The position numbers and the translations under genes are program-made. The notes under the pieces are model-generated. The model saw nothing but the letters and a program-made list of their open reading frames with translations, did no database searches and had not been told where the DNA came from. This document shows, piece by piece, positions 9,753-21,849 of a DNA stretch of 64,000 bases (position 1 is its first letter; every line of letters starts with the position of its first letter). Origin of the DNA: Cordylochernes scorpioides (taxonomy: Eukaryota > Arthropoda > Arachnida > Pseudoscorpiones > Chernetidae); the NCBI GenBank assembly GCA_030710605.1, contig CP092886.1, positions 163,540,000 to 163,603,999 of the forward strand. Direction: 5' to 3'.

Positions 9753-9962
9753 CATTCATAGACAAATTAAGGAAGTTGTACCTTTTTGCATGTATATCGG
9801 AATTCAGACAATATCTCTTAAAGATATTTGATACACAGTGACCTTTATTGAAGACACACAAGATAACCAAGTGTGAACAAAATTGCTTCTGTCTCCTTAA
9901 AAAAAAACAGACAACTGGCGACATCAAAGACTTTCCACTTCCTTATGTTTTGTCCATGAGTG
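9753..9962 (-). mobile_element. MITE with CACTCATGGACAAA ends (copy in reverse)
   Basis: TA-flanked, about 210 bp. Ends are CATTCATAGACAAA and the complement of CACTCATGGACAAA. Internally it matches the complement of the element at 10198-10410, including CAGTGACCTTTATTGAAG. Tc1/mariner-type by TA target and end sequence. No transposase. Confidence 0.65.
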
Positions 9963-10197
9963 TAAATTCTAAGGATCATTTCAGTCACAACGTTATTGCC
10001 GAAATGTCATGTATAATTTACTTTTTTTACGTGGTCTTGTTACCTTTAAATTGATGGTAAATAAAAAATAATATCAGCCATCATTATTAATATACACGGT
10101 TTGAGAATTTTCAAATTTACAAAATTTATGGAAAGTGTGTTTTTGACAATAAAATATTAAAAATTTAAGTTATTCATATTTTGTAAATGAATATTTA

Positions 10198-10410
10198 CAC
10201 TCATGGACAAACTTCAAGGAAGTTGAAAGTCGTTGATGTCGCCGGTCGTCTGTTTTTTTTTTTTTTTTTGAGACAGAGGCAATTTTGTTCACACATGGTT
10301 ATCTCATGTGTCTTCAATAAAGGTCACTGTAATATCTTGCTGAGTTATTGTCTGAATCCCGATATATACATTGTAAAATATACAACTTCCATAAGTTTTG
10401 TCCATGAGTG
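10198..10410 (+). mobile_element. MITE with CACTCATGGACAAA ends
   Basis: Ends CACTCATGGACAAACTT and AAGTTTTGTCCATGAGTG are near-perfect inverted repeats flanked by TA. Size 213 bp. The reverse-oriented relative at 9753-9962 lies only 235 bp away, and other copies are at 39510-39863 and 55560-55765. Confidence 0.75.
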
Positions 10411-10414
10411 TATT

Positions 10415-11720
10415 TTAGCAATATTTTTTATTTATTTATTTTGTAGTTTCAACAACTAAAACATCTTCCAATTCTTAGCGCTAAAATAGTTTAAATTATG
10501 AAATATAGGTTGCGCGCTAATTCCCTATTTGCTCTAATATACGCTTTAATGTTGCATTAATGTAATCATAGATGTCCGTTTACTTCGCGCTGATTGGTTG
10601 TCCATTGTCATGTGAGCTAAATCAGGCATTCAGCTTTGAGTTGATTAGCCAATCAGCGTGTAGTTTTTCTTTAACTCGGAGGTTACATTGAACAACGAAA
10701 CTCCATATTAAATATAAAATCGTAGGTTCAACTTCAAGAAATTCAACTTTATTTAAAAATCTCTTTTAAAAAAATGTATTTGAATATATTTTGAGAAAAC
10801 GAATTTATTTTAGATATCTAGTTAGGAATCACATATATTGGTATTAGGTTTTTTATAACTTAGTGTTATAGGGATATGACGCTTGATCTATTTGTTTTAT
10901 AATCGTAGTTAATTTCAGTAGCGTAGCGTTCAATTTTATTACATCGACGCATTTTTAGGTTTACTCATTCTTGAAATGTCGCGTCGCATTTGCGACCGTA
11001 GGCTAATGTGTTTTAGCGTCTAATAGTAATCTAGGAATGTGGAAGGAGTCTTGTAGAAATAAGGATTGATACTGCTGGAATGCCCACTCTTCTTCACCTC
11101 TAGACAACAGACAATAAACAATGTTGTATATCTATATCAATTTGTAAATAGCAGAGAGAATTATCATAGGTTTAACTATTTTTGTAAATATATTTATGAT
11201 TTTCTTTCAAACCTGAAATGTTCAGGTTCCTAATATATATTATTGTTTCTCTTTTTATTTCGATTACTTTTTTTGTATAATATGTTTATAACTGTTTCTG
11301 TTTAAGAAATGTAAATCGACGCAATTATCCCTAGCCGGGATATCGCGTTTTGTGTGTTGAAATAAAATAAAGGCAAATAGCTAGTTTTATATTCATTATA
11401 TTGAATAAAATTGTTTAAAATATATAAATACAGAAATAAATTAACAATAAGTTTATTGTGACAAAGCAATATCTTTCGATAAAAATTGTTCTTCTTCAAT
11501 TAGCCAGTAGAAAAGATTTTTTTCTCGAAAGTTTGTCCAGTCTAAAAACAAATAAAATTGTTAATTTTTAAAATTAGCTTATATATATGCAAATAGCTAG
11601 TGTTTTAATTATTATTATTTTTAAAATGATTCATCAAAACAAATTGGTGAGAAAGGTATAAAGGAAAGAATGTATTGTATATTATAATGGCAAAAATTAG
11701 GAAAAACTAACTCCGAAAAT
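10415..11720. other. No gene seen
   Basis: AT-rich sequence with short frames only. A GC-richer strip with several CG dinucleotides lies at 10540-10680, but it has no frame or splice signals I trust. Confidence 0.4.
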
Positions 11721-11835
11721 GTGAAATTTACGTGTGAGATGGCTCGCGCTATCTATCGGAATAACAATTAAACGTGGATTTAATTTAATTGTTTTAAATG
11801 GCCGGAAAATTGTTCGCCCATATTCCAATAAAATA

Positions 11836-11975
11836 TTTATCGTAAAGATAGAGGCTGCCTGGCCGGCATTCATAGTTCTTCAAATTAAAGATACTTCGGC
11901 CAGTAAATCTTTTTATTATATCGACGTTTCGACAAAAATCTTTTGTCCTCATCAGGAGCGAACAAAAAATAAAAC
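11836..11975 (-). repeat. Family C repeat with hammerhead-like core
   Basis: Minus strand, core at 11922-11975: CTGATGA, one extra G, stem II GACAAAA/TTTTGTC (seven pairs), GAAAC and GTC. The extra base between A9 and stem II also occurs in families B and E. The other end of the unit carries GATAGAGGCTGCCTGGCCGG, also present at 20212-20290, and its relatives at 34211-34610 and 54530-54985 carry GGCCGAAGTGTC. Confidence 0.55.
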
Positions 11976-12019
11976 ATTTAGCAAAGTTTTTTTTTTTCAT
12001 TAAAAAGGCATATATTGTA

Positions 12020-12095
12020 TCAAAAAATCATTTATTTTACCAATATTTCAGTTGGCTGAGCGCCAACCTTTATCAAGGTGTTATAACATATTTAA
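12020..12095 (-). repeat. Family E hammerhead-like repeat
   Basis: Minus strand: CCTTGATAA, one A, stem II GGTTGGC/GCCAACT (seven pairs, one G-U), GAAA, TATT. The CTGATGA box is damaged (TTGATAA). The tail leads into CAATATATGCCTTTTTA. Confidence 0.45.
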
Positions 12096-12408
12096 TGTGT
12101 CTCTTTGGCAATTTGGCAAAGTGTTAAAAATTATTCTCTAAAAATTATAAAATTTATATTCCAAATTAAAATTATTCTAAATCCTTGATGATATGTTTTC
12201 TTACAGATGGCGCAAGCCACCATACAAATTAGTCACACGATCATATTTTTTGTTTGTTGATTAAAAACAATGTTGTTGATTTGAATTTCCTAAACTTCGC
12301 TAAGGATAAGTAAAGCATATATGATTCGTATTTCTATTTATCACAGGTATTTATTACATTTGGACCATATCAAGAGAGAGGGTGAAAGGCTTAGCATATC
12401 ATTTTAAA

Positions 12409-12690
12409 TCACAAATCACATTAAGCACATGGGTGAAAATAATATTTCAAATAAATCTCTCACGGAGAGAGAGGTATCCATAACACAGCTAGTCCAACCA
12501 ATAGATGCCAAGCAGAATGGTCGACTCAGTACACAATAATATCGTGAATAAATTCAGACGAAATGTTGGCATCCATTCTCTTTATTCTCACACTGAGGCG
12601 ACCTATTCAAGGGATTACCGGGCCCAGATAAAGAGGAGTTCAGTTCTAGGGAAAAAATCACAAATTCAGAAATATGACAAGCTCTAGATA
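12409..12690 (+). other. Possible coding relic, unrecognised
   Basis: Two overlapping frames: a 37-codon frame starting MGENNIS at about 12429, and a 60-codon frame at 12505-12687 ending in RSSVLGKKSQIQKYDKL. The segment is less AT-rich than its flanks. No domain is recognisable and no splice sites are convincing. Confidence 0.2.
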
Positions 12691-12699
12691 ATGTATGAC

Positions 12700-13250
12700 G
12701 TCACACCCTATCACCCAACAACATTAGAAATAATGCAGTTTTATTATGCCCACCTATATATATATATTATATATTTAAAAAAAGAGATTTTCTGCTTGAA
12801 ATTAGATCATGTTGAGGATTATGGTAATGCAGTCGTTGCTAAAATTCTTGAAAGAATAATAATATAAAGTCTTGATCAGATATTTCTTTAATTGAACCAA
12901 TGGAATATATAAAAATCAATTTGATAAAAGTAATGCCTGGCTTAAGGCGAGTAGAATAAGGAAAACAAAAGATTATTTACATAATGTACAAAAGTTTTGA
13001 GCCAGCCATCGGGAAATAACAACAATGAATTATTATAGGGGAAGTGTGACCTCTGGCGGTCGATTTAACAGAATATTAGAATCTTTGAAATATATTTGAA
13101 AAACATATTTTTATATAACATATATATTTATCAAAAGAAAAGAGAGATTTATTTAATCCAACTTTTCCAAAAAAATGACAAAGAGAGAGTACTATGAAAG
13201 TTCAAACAGAAATACATAACCAGTTTTCTTTCTTTACAATAAAAGACACC
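12700..13250. other. No recognisable feature
   Basis: AT-rich, no frame or repeat that I can support. Confidence 0.4.
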
Positions 13251-13315
13251 TTAGCCAGAGTTTTGTCAACGTTTCTTTAAAATTCATTTGTCCTTGTCAG
13301 GAAAAATGAAAAATA
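13250..13315 (-). repeat. Decayed family C repeat
   Basis: Minus strand: CCTGACAAGGACAAAT, then AAGAAACGTTGACAAAAC and GGCTAAGGTGTC. Stem II is eroded and the core reads CTGACAA. Confidence 0.4.
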
Positions 13316-13619
13316 AGATATTTGGAAAATCTTTACAAATATATCTAAAGCTATATACGCGTTCTTGGGCGATATATTTTAAATTTACCACATCAATATC
13401 AAGAATCGAAAACAAATATTCAAAAAAGATAGTTATCTAACTAAAAGACTATGCAATTTTTGAAATTATTATATATCGGTTTGTATAAACAAGATTCTTG
13501 GAAAAGAGGCTAGAGGCCATTTTGACTTTCTAGTCAGACGGCAGATACCTGTTGAGACCCCTGTTGTTCCTCGACTGATGAAGATTCCAGGCTGAATGAT
13601 TCAGGGGTACAAAGTGTGG

Positions 13620-14130
13620 CTTGGGTCTACAACCACAGTATATAGACATTTAGTAGACAAATTGAACTTATATATACAACCACAGTATTGTCATTAGGTA
13701 GACTGATTGGAACTTGTCTCTACAACCACAGTATTGTCATTAGGTAGACTGATTGGGACTTGTCTCTACAACCACAGTATTGTCATTAGGTAGACTGATT
13801 GGGACTTGTCTCTACAACCACAGTAATGTCATTAGGTAGACTGTTTGGGACTTGTCTCTACAACCACCATATAGACATTTAGTGGGACTAATTGATCTTA
13901 TCTCTACAACCACAGTATTGTTATTAGGTAGACTGATTGGGACTTGTTTCTACAACCACAGTATTGTTATTAGGTAGACTGATTGGGACTTGTCTCTACA
14001 ACCACAGTATTGTCATTAGGTAGACTGTTTGGGACTTGTCTCTACAACCACTATATAGACATTTAGTGGGACTAATTGAACTTATCTCTACAACCACAGT
14101 ATTATATTTAAGAAGACTAATTGGTAGTTG
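13620..14130. repeat. 46-bp minisatellite
   Basis: About ten copies of a 46-bp unit containing TCTCTACAACCACAGTATTG and GTAGACTGATTGGGACTTG, with two shorter variants carrying ATATAGACATTTAGTGGGAC. Phase is exact at 13697, 13743 and 13789. A diverged relative lies at 17060-17160. The array ends where the Tigger element is inserted. Confidence 0.85.
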
Positions 14131-14142
14131 TCTCACTCTATA

Positions 14143-15270
14143 CAGTGGTACCTCGACATACGAGTTTAATTCGTTCCGCAACCTTGCTCGTATCTTGAAT
14201 TACTCGTATCTCGAAGCAAATTTCCCCATACAAAACAATTGAACTACCATTAATCCGTTCCAACCTCCAAAATGTCCCCCCAGTTATTTTTGTTACGTGG
14301 TTTTAAATAATAAAAACGTATTTATAAATATCAAATATTTATTGCACAAAAACAAAAAAGAGAATGTAAAGAAATAAATTAGATATCCTCACTGGCCTTT
14401 GCCTTTTTCGCTACATTTTTGTCGCTTTCACCTGTAGGCCGTTTAGAAAAAAACATGTCCAAGGAGGTTTGTTTCTTCCTCCCTCTCAGAATGTTCCGGA
14501 AATGAGTTAGGCAAGTGTCATTAAAAAGGTCAGATGCACGACCTGTTGCAACTTTTTCTGGGTGTTTTTTTTTTCCACGAACTGTGAAACTCTCTCCCAC
14601 ATTCCTAAGATCTCTTTTATCTCACTTGTAGAAATAACCTCCTCCTCTGACTCCTCAAAACCAATTACTTGCATAACCTCAGTATGCTGCTGTGACTGTA
14701 ACTCTTGTATCTCCTCTCGATTCGAACACCTTGCTCATGTTTTTCTATAATTTCACGTTTTAATTCAATACTCATCATCTTTTTCTTAGCACTTGACTTT
14801 TTACAAACTTTCTTCCGATCCATGGTTATAAAAATAAATGAACTAAAACTGTAAATGTAAACGCAACACAAAACGCGAACACAAAACACAACTTATCACA
14901 GCGGAAGCACGCTGCTAACTGATCGTGATGGCGCGACTGCGTTGTTACTACCTGTTGTGTTTTAACTTTAAAAGCACACAAAAATATAATAAACTTGAAT
15001 TTGTTTATTCAAGTCTCAAAAAACAAAGCTTTTCATATAGAACAAATAATAATGAAGAAGAAGAAAGAAACATTTTAGAAAAAGCAAAAACAAAACAAAA
15101 GTACTGGTCAAAAAGAAACATTTAAAATCACAGATTAATATCTTCAACACTACCGAACCGAACTCGTATCTCGAATTTCGCTCGTAACTAAAAGCAAAAA
15201 ATCACTTGCTCGTCGGCAGGTATCTCGAAAAACTCGTATGTTGGGGCGCTCGTATGTCGAGGTACCACTG
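14143..15270 (-). mobile_element. Internally deleted Tigger/pogo element
   Basis: Ends CAGTGGTACCTCGACATACG and its near-complement define terminal inverted repeats of more than 20 bp, flanked by TA. On the minus strand the first part (14665-14889) encodes a transposase N-terminus with MDRKKVCKKSS and KREIIEKHEQGVR, the CENP-B-type DNA-binding start. The last part (14379-14600) encodes a Tigger-like C-terminus with HFRNILRGRKKQTSLDMFF. The catalytic DDE core is missing, so the element is 1.1 kb instead of about 2.5 kb and needs a transposase in trans. Confidence 0.85.
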
Positions 15271-15297
15271 TATATATAATTAGCATATATTGGATCT

Positions 15298-15360
15298 AAA
15301 TGAAAATTTATTTTACCAATATTTCAAAGAGCAATTCGCCTCTATTTATTTTTTTCTGTG
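15298..15360 (-). repeat. Family E fragment
   Basis: TTTATTTTACCAATATTTCAAAG..CGCC is a broken family E stem next to the Tigger end. Confidence 0.35.
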
Positions 15361-15411
15361 ATTTAAACAATATATATAAATCACGTGGGCAGGTAAGCCG
15401 CCCTCGCTATA

Positions 15412-16298
15412 CGAGAGCTGTTAAAAAAGTATCCGACTTTGTTTCGTGATAACCTGGTGGATTTCAATGAAGCGCGCTTGTATGAGGCGGCTTTAAACTT
15501 TCATACGCATGCGTGAATTTCTTCCCACCTGTCAATAGCGTCAGTTGATGACAAGCAGTATTTGATAAGGTAGTGCTTAGTGCTCTCGTCGTATTTTCAT
15601 TGTAAGGAAAATGACGGAACGACTGGAGCAGCGCTACTGCATTATCTTTTGCCAGAAATGAACACCATAATCCTTTGTGACGAGTCCTGGGTGTACGGAT
15701 ACGACCCGGAAACCAAATCCCAGTCGTCAAAGTGTCCACGTCACCAAGACCAAAGAAGGCCCGCTAAGTGCGCAGCAACGTCAAAGTGATACTGACTGTT
15801 TTATTTGACTCCCGAGGTGTGATACACCCCGAGTACACACCACAGGGTCAAACAATTACTTAAGAGTACTACAGTGATGCTGTGCGACACAAGAGACCGG
15901 AGTTGTGATCAACAGGTAATTGTGCCTCAATCGCGACAATGCTCCAGCCCATTCCTCATTCTTGATGCAGACTTTTTTTGCCGAAAAACCGAACCCCTGT
16001 GGTTCGTCAGGCTTTTTAATCTTCTGATATGGCTCCCTGAGACTTCTGGCTGTACCCCAAACTCAAGAGGCCATTGAAAGGAAAGCGATTTCAGATAAGA
16101 AAGGACATTATGACTGCAACGACAGCTGAGCTAAACACCATTCCGAAAGAAGCTTTCTCCAAATGCTTCCAACAATGGCGCTGGGAGAAGTGTACGAAGT
16201 CCCAAGGAGACTACTTTGAGGGTGATTAGGTTTCCAGCGCTCCAGGTATGGCTGTTTTTTTCCTGTCCGAAGGTCGAATACTTTTCTAACAGACGTCG
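15412..16298 (+). mobile_element. Deleted mariner element
   Basis: Inverted ends (CGAGAGCTGTTAAAAAAGTA against the complement of ACTTTTCTAACAGACGTCG) with TA duplications. The transposase starts at 15611 as MTERLEQRYCI, then jumps to the catalytic part with CDESWVYGYDPETKSQSS. Later parts in shifted frames keep the PEYTPQGQTI region and the C-terminal TTAELNTIPKEAFSKCFQQW. About 130 residues with the helix-turn-helix region are gone, and stops and frameshifts break the rest. Typical D,D34D mariner in layout. Confidence 0.85.
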
Positions 16299-16299
16299 T

Positions 16300-17650
16300 A
16301 TAAGACCAAAGTAAGAAACGATCTTATTCCGTTGTACATAATATATATATAATATACAATTGTTATAACAATAAAAAGTTTATAAAATAAATAGAATAAT
16401 AAGGAATAAATAAAAAAATCGCTAAAATGATTATGATTTAAATGAAAAATAATATGTTATAATAATTATATATATTAAAAATAAAAGTGGCATATCCTGA
16501 CCACGTTCACATTTCTAGATGGCAGAGCGCCTCAATATATATATAGTTGCATCATGATTAATGGCGTATTTCTTATATTATTTATAATATTGTTTTTAAT
16601 ATATTTAAAATTTAAATTATATATTTATTTATTTTATATAAAATATTTTATCATATTTATTTAAAACAGATTATTTAGATTATCATCATTCCTTTTGTAA
16701 TATTTTATTGTACATATATCTTTATTGCTTATTGGAGGGAGGGAAGACCTAGACGAAGACTGCGGATCGCAACCTACGAGGAAGACAAGAATAAATAAAC
16801 ACAATAACTTTAAAAGGTAATTTATTTTCATTTAATTTTATTTATTTACTTTTAATATGGAAACCCGCTCGGGAAACGTGTATAACACCAAGAAGGAAGA
16901 AACCAAGGTCGATGACCCTGCAAAGCTTCAACTTGGTGCAACAATATTGAGACAAATATTTCAAAATAGATTTTAGAATTTTATACCAAAAGTGTAATAA
17001 AAAGAAATATAATTTAGAAGATATATAAAATCTATAGAGAGAATTTATATCTAAGGTGTATCTATACAACCACACTATATCATTCAGGGAGGCAAATTAG
17101 GTCTTGTCTCTACACAGCCACAATAAGTCATGCAGGTTGGAAAATTGAGGTATATCTTTACGACTAAAATGTTTCACACATGCGAGGAATGGGAAAATTG
17201 CTCACAATCGATTAATATTCTGAATAATTAAATATGTTGAATTATTGTGATTTTATAAAAGGATTGAATAAATAAGTAGAGGAGTAAGCCAAGCTGTTAT
17301 CGCTAAGCTACCAGGACTGTCATTGGGCAGGTAACCTCTGTTGAGGAACTCACCGTCAGCTGAGCGGGAGGAACGGCTGAAGATGCTTCAACGTCCAAGT
17401 GATCCTGCACAAGTCAGTCTATGAAAGTGATCATGTCGCAAATGTGAAAATATGGAGAGATATGCGTTTTTTAAAATAGATTTTGGAAAAAAATAGCTAT
17501 ATATATATATATATTGATAAATCAAGAAAAACCAACCATTTAGATGGCGCTCTACCATCAAAAATGCTCATATGAGCGGACAGTATATGCCTTTTTTGAT
17601 TTTAAATTCAACACCTGATCTTTTTATCTTTTTTTTTTTCTTTCGTTTTT
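16300..17650. other. No gene; scattered repeat fragments
   Basis: AT-rich. A fragment with GGCATATCCTGACCA..AGATGGCAGAGCGCC at 16485-16540 recurs at 25680-25730. A minisatellite relic lies at 17050-17160. 17280-17430 is GC-richer but has no recognisable frame. A tract at 17600-17672, with TTCAACACCTGATC and (AT)n, is the complement of 25580-25665. Confidence 0.4.
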
Positions 17651-17675
17651 ATATATATATATATATATATATATA

Positions 17676-18950
17676 CAGGGTAGCCCGTAAGACCGATATC
17701 ATTTAAAAAAATTAACTATAATAAATTATTTATAATATTTGTCTAATTAACATGTGTGTGTTCAGGTTTCATCCAAGTTTAATTCAGAAAATGTCTTCCC
17801 TCGATATTAAAGAAAGAATTAAAATTATCAAACTCTATTATCAACATGGTAGTTTCACAACTCTACGACGTCAATGGTCAAAACATTCTAAGTCTTCTGC
17901 ACCTTCTAAATCAACCGTAACAAGAATAATTTTAAAATTTGAAACTACCGGTAGTGTAGCAGATCTCCCTAGATCAGGAACTCTGCTACCTGTGAAACTA
18001 ATATAACCTAGTTAAATATCTTTATAAGCTAGTCCTCAAAAATCAACAAGGAAGTTGTCTCAAGAGCTAAAAAGAGCTATAACATTCATCCAAATAATGC
18101 TAAAAAGCCTTGATTATAAGCCCTATATTCCTAAATTAATTCATGCATTTCATGAAGATGATTGGGATAGAAGGATGGAATTTTGTGAAAAAAATGCTTG
18201 AAATGATGAAAATTTGCCTAATCGAATAATGAGGACTGATAATGCTATTTTTTAAAATTGATTGGCCATGTTAATCGACATAATTGTGTTAATTGGGCTT
18301 CAGAAAATCCAACGATAGAAATTGAGAAGGAAGTTAATTCCTCTGGCTTAACTGTTTGGGTTGGAATTTGTTCGGAAGGAATAATTGTACCTTACATTTT
18401 CGATGGAAAAGTAAATGGTGAGAACTATTTTAAAAGGTTGGAGGAATTATGGAGCAAAATTTGGTTGTAAAAAAACCTTTACCTCATGCAGGATGGTGCA
18501 CCCGCCCTTTACTCGAACATTGTGAACATTGTTAGAACATTTCTCTATATATATGAAATATTCCCTCAAAATGGACGGGGCGAGGTGGACCCATTAATTG
18601 GCCTGCGCGGTTACCTGATCTCATTCCGGCAGATTTTTTGGGATTTATTTAAAGTTAAAGTTTATCATCGAAAACCCAAGACTTTAAAGCAAAGGAAAAT
18701 TCCACTAGAAGAAGAATTTAATCATCTCGATGCGGATTTATCTGCTCGTGTTTGTCAAAGTTTCCCTAAAAGACTTAGATCTTGTTTGGAAGAAAATGGA
18801 GGACATTTCGAATAACTATTAAATTTAAATATATTTGAAAAAACATTAATCTCTATTACCTAAAATAAAATAGTTTTAGTTTTTTATTCTAGTTTCCCTT
18901 TTAATTTTTAATAAAAAATAAAAGGGTTCACGAATTATGGGGCCACCCTG
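17676..18950 (+). mobile_element. Mariner/Tc1 superfamily element with CAGGGT ends
   Basis: Ends CAGGGTAGCCCGTAAGACCG and the complement of CGAATTATGGGGCCACCCTG, with TA duplications; 1275 bp, about full length. The transposase is broken by frameshifts. The N-terminal helix-turn-helix region starts MSSLDIKERIKIIKLYYQHG. A middle part has VNRHNCVNWASENP and GLTVWVGICSEGIIVPYIF. A later part has QDGAPAL, and a shifted frame has the P-D-L-I-P-A-D-F motif. Decayed, not active. Confidence 0.8.
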
Positions 18951-19007
18951 TATATATATTTTTTTACATAAATAATATTTGAAAAACAATAGAAAAAATA
19001 AAAGATA

Positions 19008-19100
19008 AAGGAAAATTGCACTAGAAGAAGAATTTAATCATCTCGATGCGGATTTATGTGCTCGTGTTTGTCAAAGTTTCCCTAAAAGACTTAGATTTTG
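19008..19100 (+). repeat. Duplicated piece of the adjacent mariner transposase
   Basis: GAAGAAGAATTTAATCATCT through TTTCCCTAAAAGACTTAGAT repeats 18699-18786 almost exactly, just outside the 3' end of the element. Probably a remnant of a second copy or a local duplication. Confidence 0.65.
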
Positions 19101-19281
19101 TATATTGTATTATATAATATTGTAATAGAATATATTTATTATTATATCTACAGAATGTTAATTCTAATGTTTTTCTACTCAGCACATTTCTCTCCTTGCC
19201 TCTCTTTAAATTTATATAAATAAGGTTGAGTTTATTTGATGAGAAAATGAATTGGCTTGTCATCTTTACGTTTGGCTTGCC

Positions 19282-19620
19282 TCACTTTTCTGATGGACAT
19301 TTTGATGGAGATTCAAGGTAGAGTAGACGAGACAAACTGGAGATATATCCCAGCAGAACTTGAAGCCATGGTTGCTCTAACCTGCAGTTACCAAGACTGA
19401 CTCCAAGATTACGTGTCAACGCCAAAACTCCTCTCCAAGAAGACGATCTCCTTATAGACGCTAAGACGACAAAGCCTCCCTTGACTCCGCAATAAAAATG
19501 TTTTGAACTACTAGAAACTACTTTCAAGACGCTGAAGGAAACCTTGACCGAACTACGCCAGATCCATCTCAATATCAACGGAATTTTCTAGCTGTGGGCC
19601 ACAGATCCCACAGGGAAGGA
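19282..19620. other. GC-richer segment, unrecognised
   Basis: Frames open on both strands, broken by stops: plus MDILMEIQGRVDETNWRYIP, then a shifted frame with TFKTLKETLTELRQIHLNIN. A minus frame of 98 codons overlaps. This may be a transposon gag or a host relic. No family recognised. Confidence 0.2.
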
Positions 19621-19629
19621 GCTTTGAAA

Positions 19630-20120
19630 CAAAATATTTATTTATTTTTTTTTACTCAGAAAATGTCTCTTTATTATTTATGTAAATAAAAATGAGTATT
19701 TTAATCCAAATGAATTGCCTTGAAATTATTACTTTGAATTCTCTCATTTTTTGCGTCACAATATATTCCAAATATACTTTATAGTTTAATTAAAAAGGCA
19801 TATACTGGATACATATTATATAAAACATTAAATCACAAAAAAATTGTTTCTCTCGGTGAAATAAAATCTGTTTATTCTTACACTACTGAAATTTACCATT
19901 AGAGAATAAGGAGATCCAGGTCCCTATAATACATACAGCTCCATCTTGCAACTTAATGTCGCTGATGGCAAAACGTCATTTATTGGACTAAGTACAGTAT
20001 ACAAAATGCACCCATTAAGTGAATGCAAAGTAAATATATAGTATATACATAAATGCTCCCTTACAGTTAGTACAAGGTAAATATACAGTATATACATAGC
20101 GCCCCATAGAGTGAGTGCAA
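19630..20120. other. No gene seen
   Basis: AT-rich. Short tandem copies of a unit with AAGTAAATATACAGTATATACAT and AGTGAGTGCAAAGTA lie at 19990-20130. Confidence 0.4.
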
Positions 20121-20126
20121 AGTACA

Positions 20127-20960
20127 GAGGGTGTCCCATTTTTAAAAGAACTATTTTATTAATCTATTAAAAGTAATTTTCAAATGTTTGTACAACTTAT
20201 CGTTTTTCGTAAAGATAGAGGCTGCCTGGCCAGCATTTATAGTTCTTTATAAAAATATTTACTGGCCGAAGTATCTTTAATTTTAAGAACTTATTGTTTT
20301 CTATGTGTAAGCCTTGACGTTTTGCAACAGACCGCATCGATGTTTTCACGAAATAAGACTTGATCTTAGAGTATTTTGATCAAGACCATTTTAACAGCCC
20401 TTAAAGACTTTCCAGAATCCGGCTAACTTCTTCGGTTTTCTATATCTAAGAGCAGTTTTCAGCAAGCCAAAAACACAAAATTCTATGGTGACCAAGTGTG
20501 GGGATTTGTCAAGGATATGCTTAAAAGGGATGTACCAAATGCCGGTTTCAATCCCTCTTTTCAAGTTATTGACATGTTGAGCGTAAGGTAGACTCGTGGC
20601 TTTATCCTGGTGCAGTCACACGGATCTTGAGTCACTTGAATACAAAAATGGGATCTCATTGTCGAATAATGGGTCTAAGACACGTCTTTGGTAAATTTGC
20701 GAATTTATCTTGACATTCGGGTCCACCTTCTTTATAGGAAGCTTCCCATTGTATCAGAAACCTACAACGATCATGAAGCCCTTTGAGAAACTTTCTTTGC
20801 ATTGCTTGACTCAGTTCTGAAAGGTGTTTTTTGAGAGTTAACGTGGTAAATGGCACGGGGTTTATTGATATCATTGAGGTAGATCCAAGCTTCATCCAGC
20901 GTAACAACATTCTTCCTTTTCACACCTGTCAGATACTTTTAATAAAGGGCCCTTGGGTGC
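20127..20960 (-). mobile_element. 5'-truncated mariner-like element, minus strand
   Basis: On the minus strand the transposase core begins VVTLDEAW (first catalytic D) near 20910, with INKPRAIYH next in a shifted frame, then the region containing LDPLF, and later DQDKAT in place of the D-x-A-P-A-H box. The other end reads GGGTGTCCCATTTTTAAAAG. Many stops and frameshifts. A family C fragment (20212-20290) interrupts its 3' part. Confidence 0.65.
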
Positions 20961-20992
20961 AATATCTATATTTATTTAGGACCGACTGTTCG

Positions 20993-21540
20993 GACAGATT
21001 CACATAAAAGTAACTCTTAAATATACTTTGACATATTTAAACTTTTTCATGTCACTTCCCATTGAACCATTGAAAATCGTAATTCCTGTACTGATGAGGG
21101 CCACAGTTCGACACCATGGAATTACAGGGAGGTCAAATATTTGACAGATTCACATAAAAGGATCTTAAAAAATGTTTTTCCCATTGAATCTATGAAAATC
21201 TTAGCCATTCCTGTACTGGTGAGGGCCATAATTCGACACCATGGAATACAGGGAGGTCAAATATTGGACAGATTCACATAAAAGGATCTTTAAAAATGTC
21301 TTTTCCCATTGAACCTATGAAAATCTTAGCCATTCCTGTACTGGTGAGGGCCACAGTTCGACACTATGGAATACAGGGATATAAAATATCGGACAGATTC
21401 ACATAAAAGGATCTTAAAAATGTTTTTCACATATTTAAACTTTTACATGTCTCTTCCCATTGAACCTATGAAAGTCTTAGCCGTCCCTGTACTGATGAGG
21501 GTCACAGTTCGACACCATGGAATACAGGGAGGTCAAATAC
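20993..21540 (+). repeat. Tandem array of four units with hammerhead-like cores (family A2)
   Basis: Units start at 20993, 21142, 21267 and 21392 (periods 149, 125 and 125 bp), each opening GACAGATTCACATAAAA. Each holds CCTGTA, CTGATGA (or CTGGTGA), GGGC..GTTC, GACA, CCATGG, then TACAGGG. Stem I (CCTGTA with TACAGG) is perfect, and stem II pairs with two G-U wobbles. All four units have GACA in place of GAAA, and A in place of the cleavage-site U, so they are predicted inactive as hammerheads. The array resembles the tandem layout of retrozymes. Confidence 0.55.
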
Positions 21541-21849
21541 CATCATCATTAACATAGCGCCTTCTATTGCTGAAAATTGTAATTGGGGTGAAAAAACAAT
21601 TATTGTGCTTTATTATACATTTTGATTAAGTAAAACTTTAAATAATAAAAAAAAAAAGAATAAAACTATTGCTCTATGCAAAGAGCATTTCTCGGTGCAA
21701 ATATTTATATGTAATTCTACTGTCTATAAAGCTTATGTCCATAGTTTTATTGAATGACATTTCTGAAATTCAACTCTTCAGTGTAGCATATATAAGCAGA
21801 ATCGTCTACTACAGTATTAGAGCTCTAAAAAGAGATCTGGTATATTAAA

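Noticed and set aside
13560..13600. CGACTGATGAAGATTCC..GCTGAATGATTC as a hammerhead
   Set aside because: There is no stable stem II next to the boxes, GAAA is GAAT, and no related copies were found.
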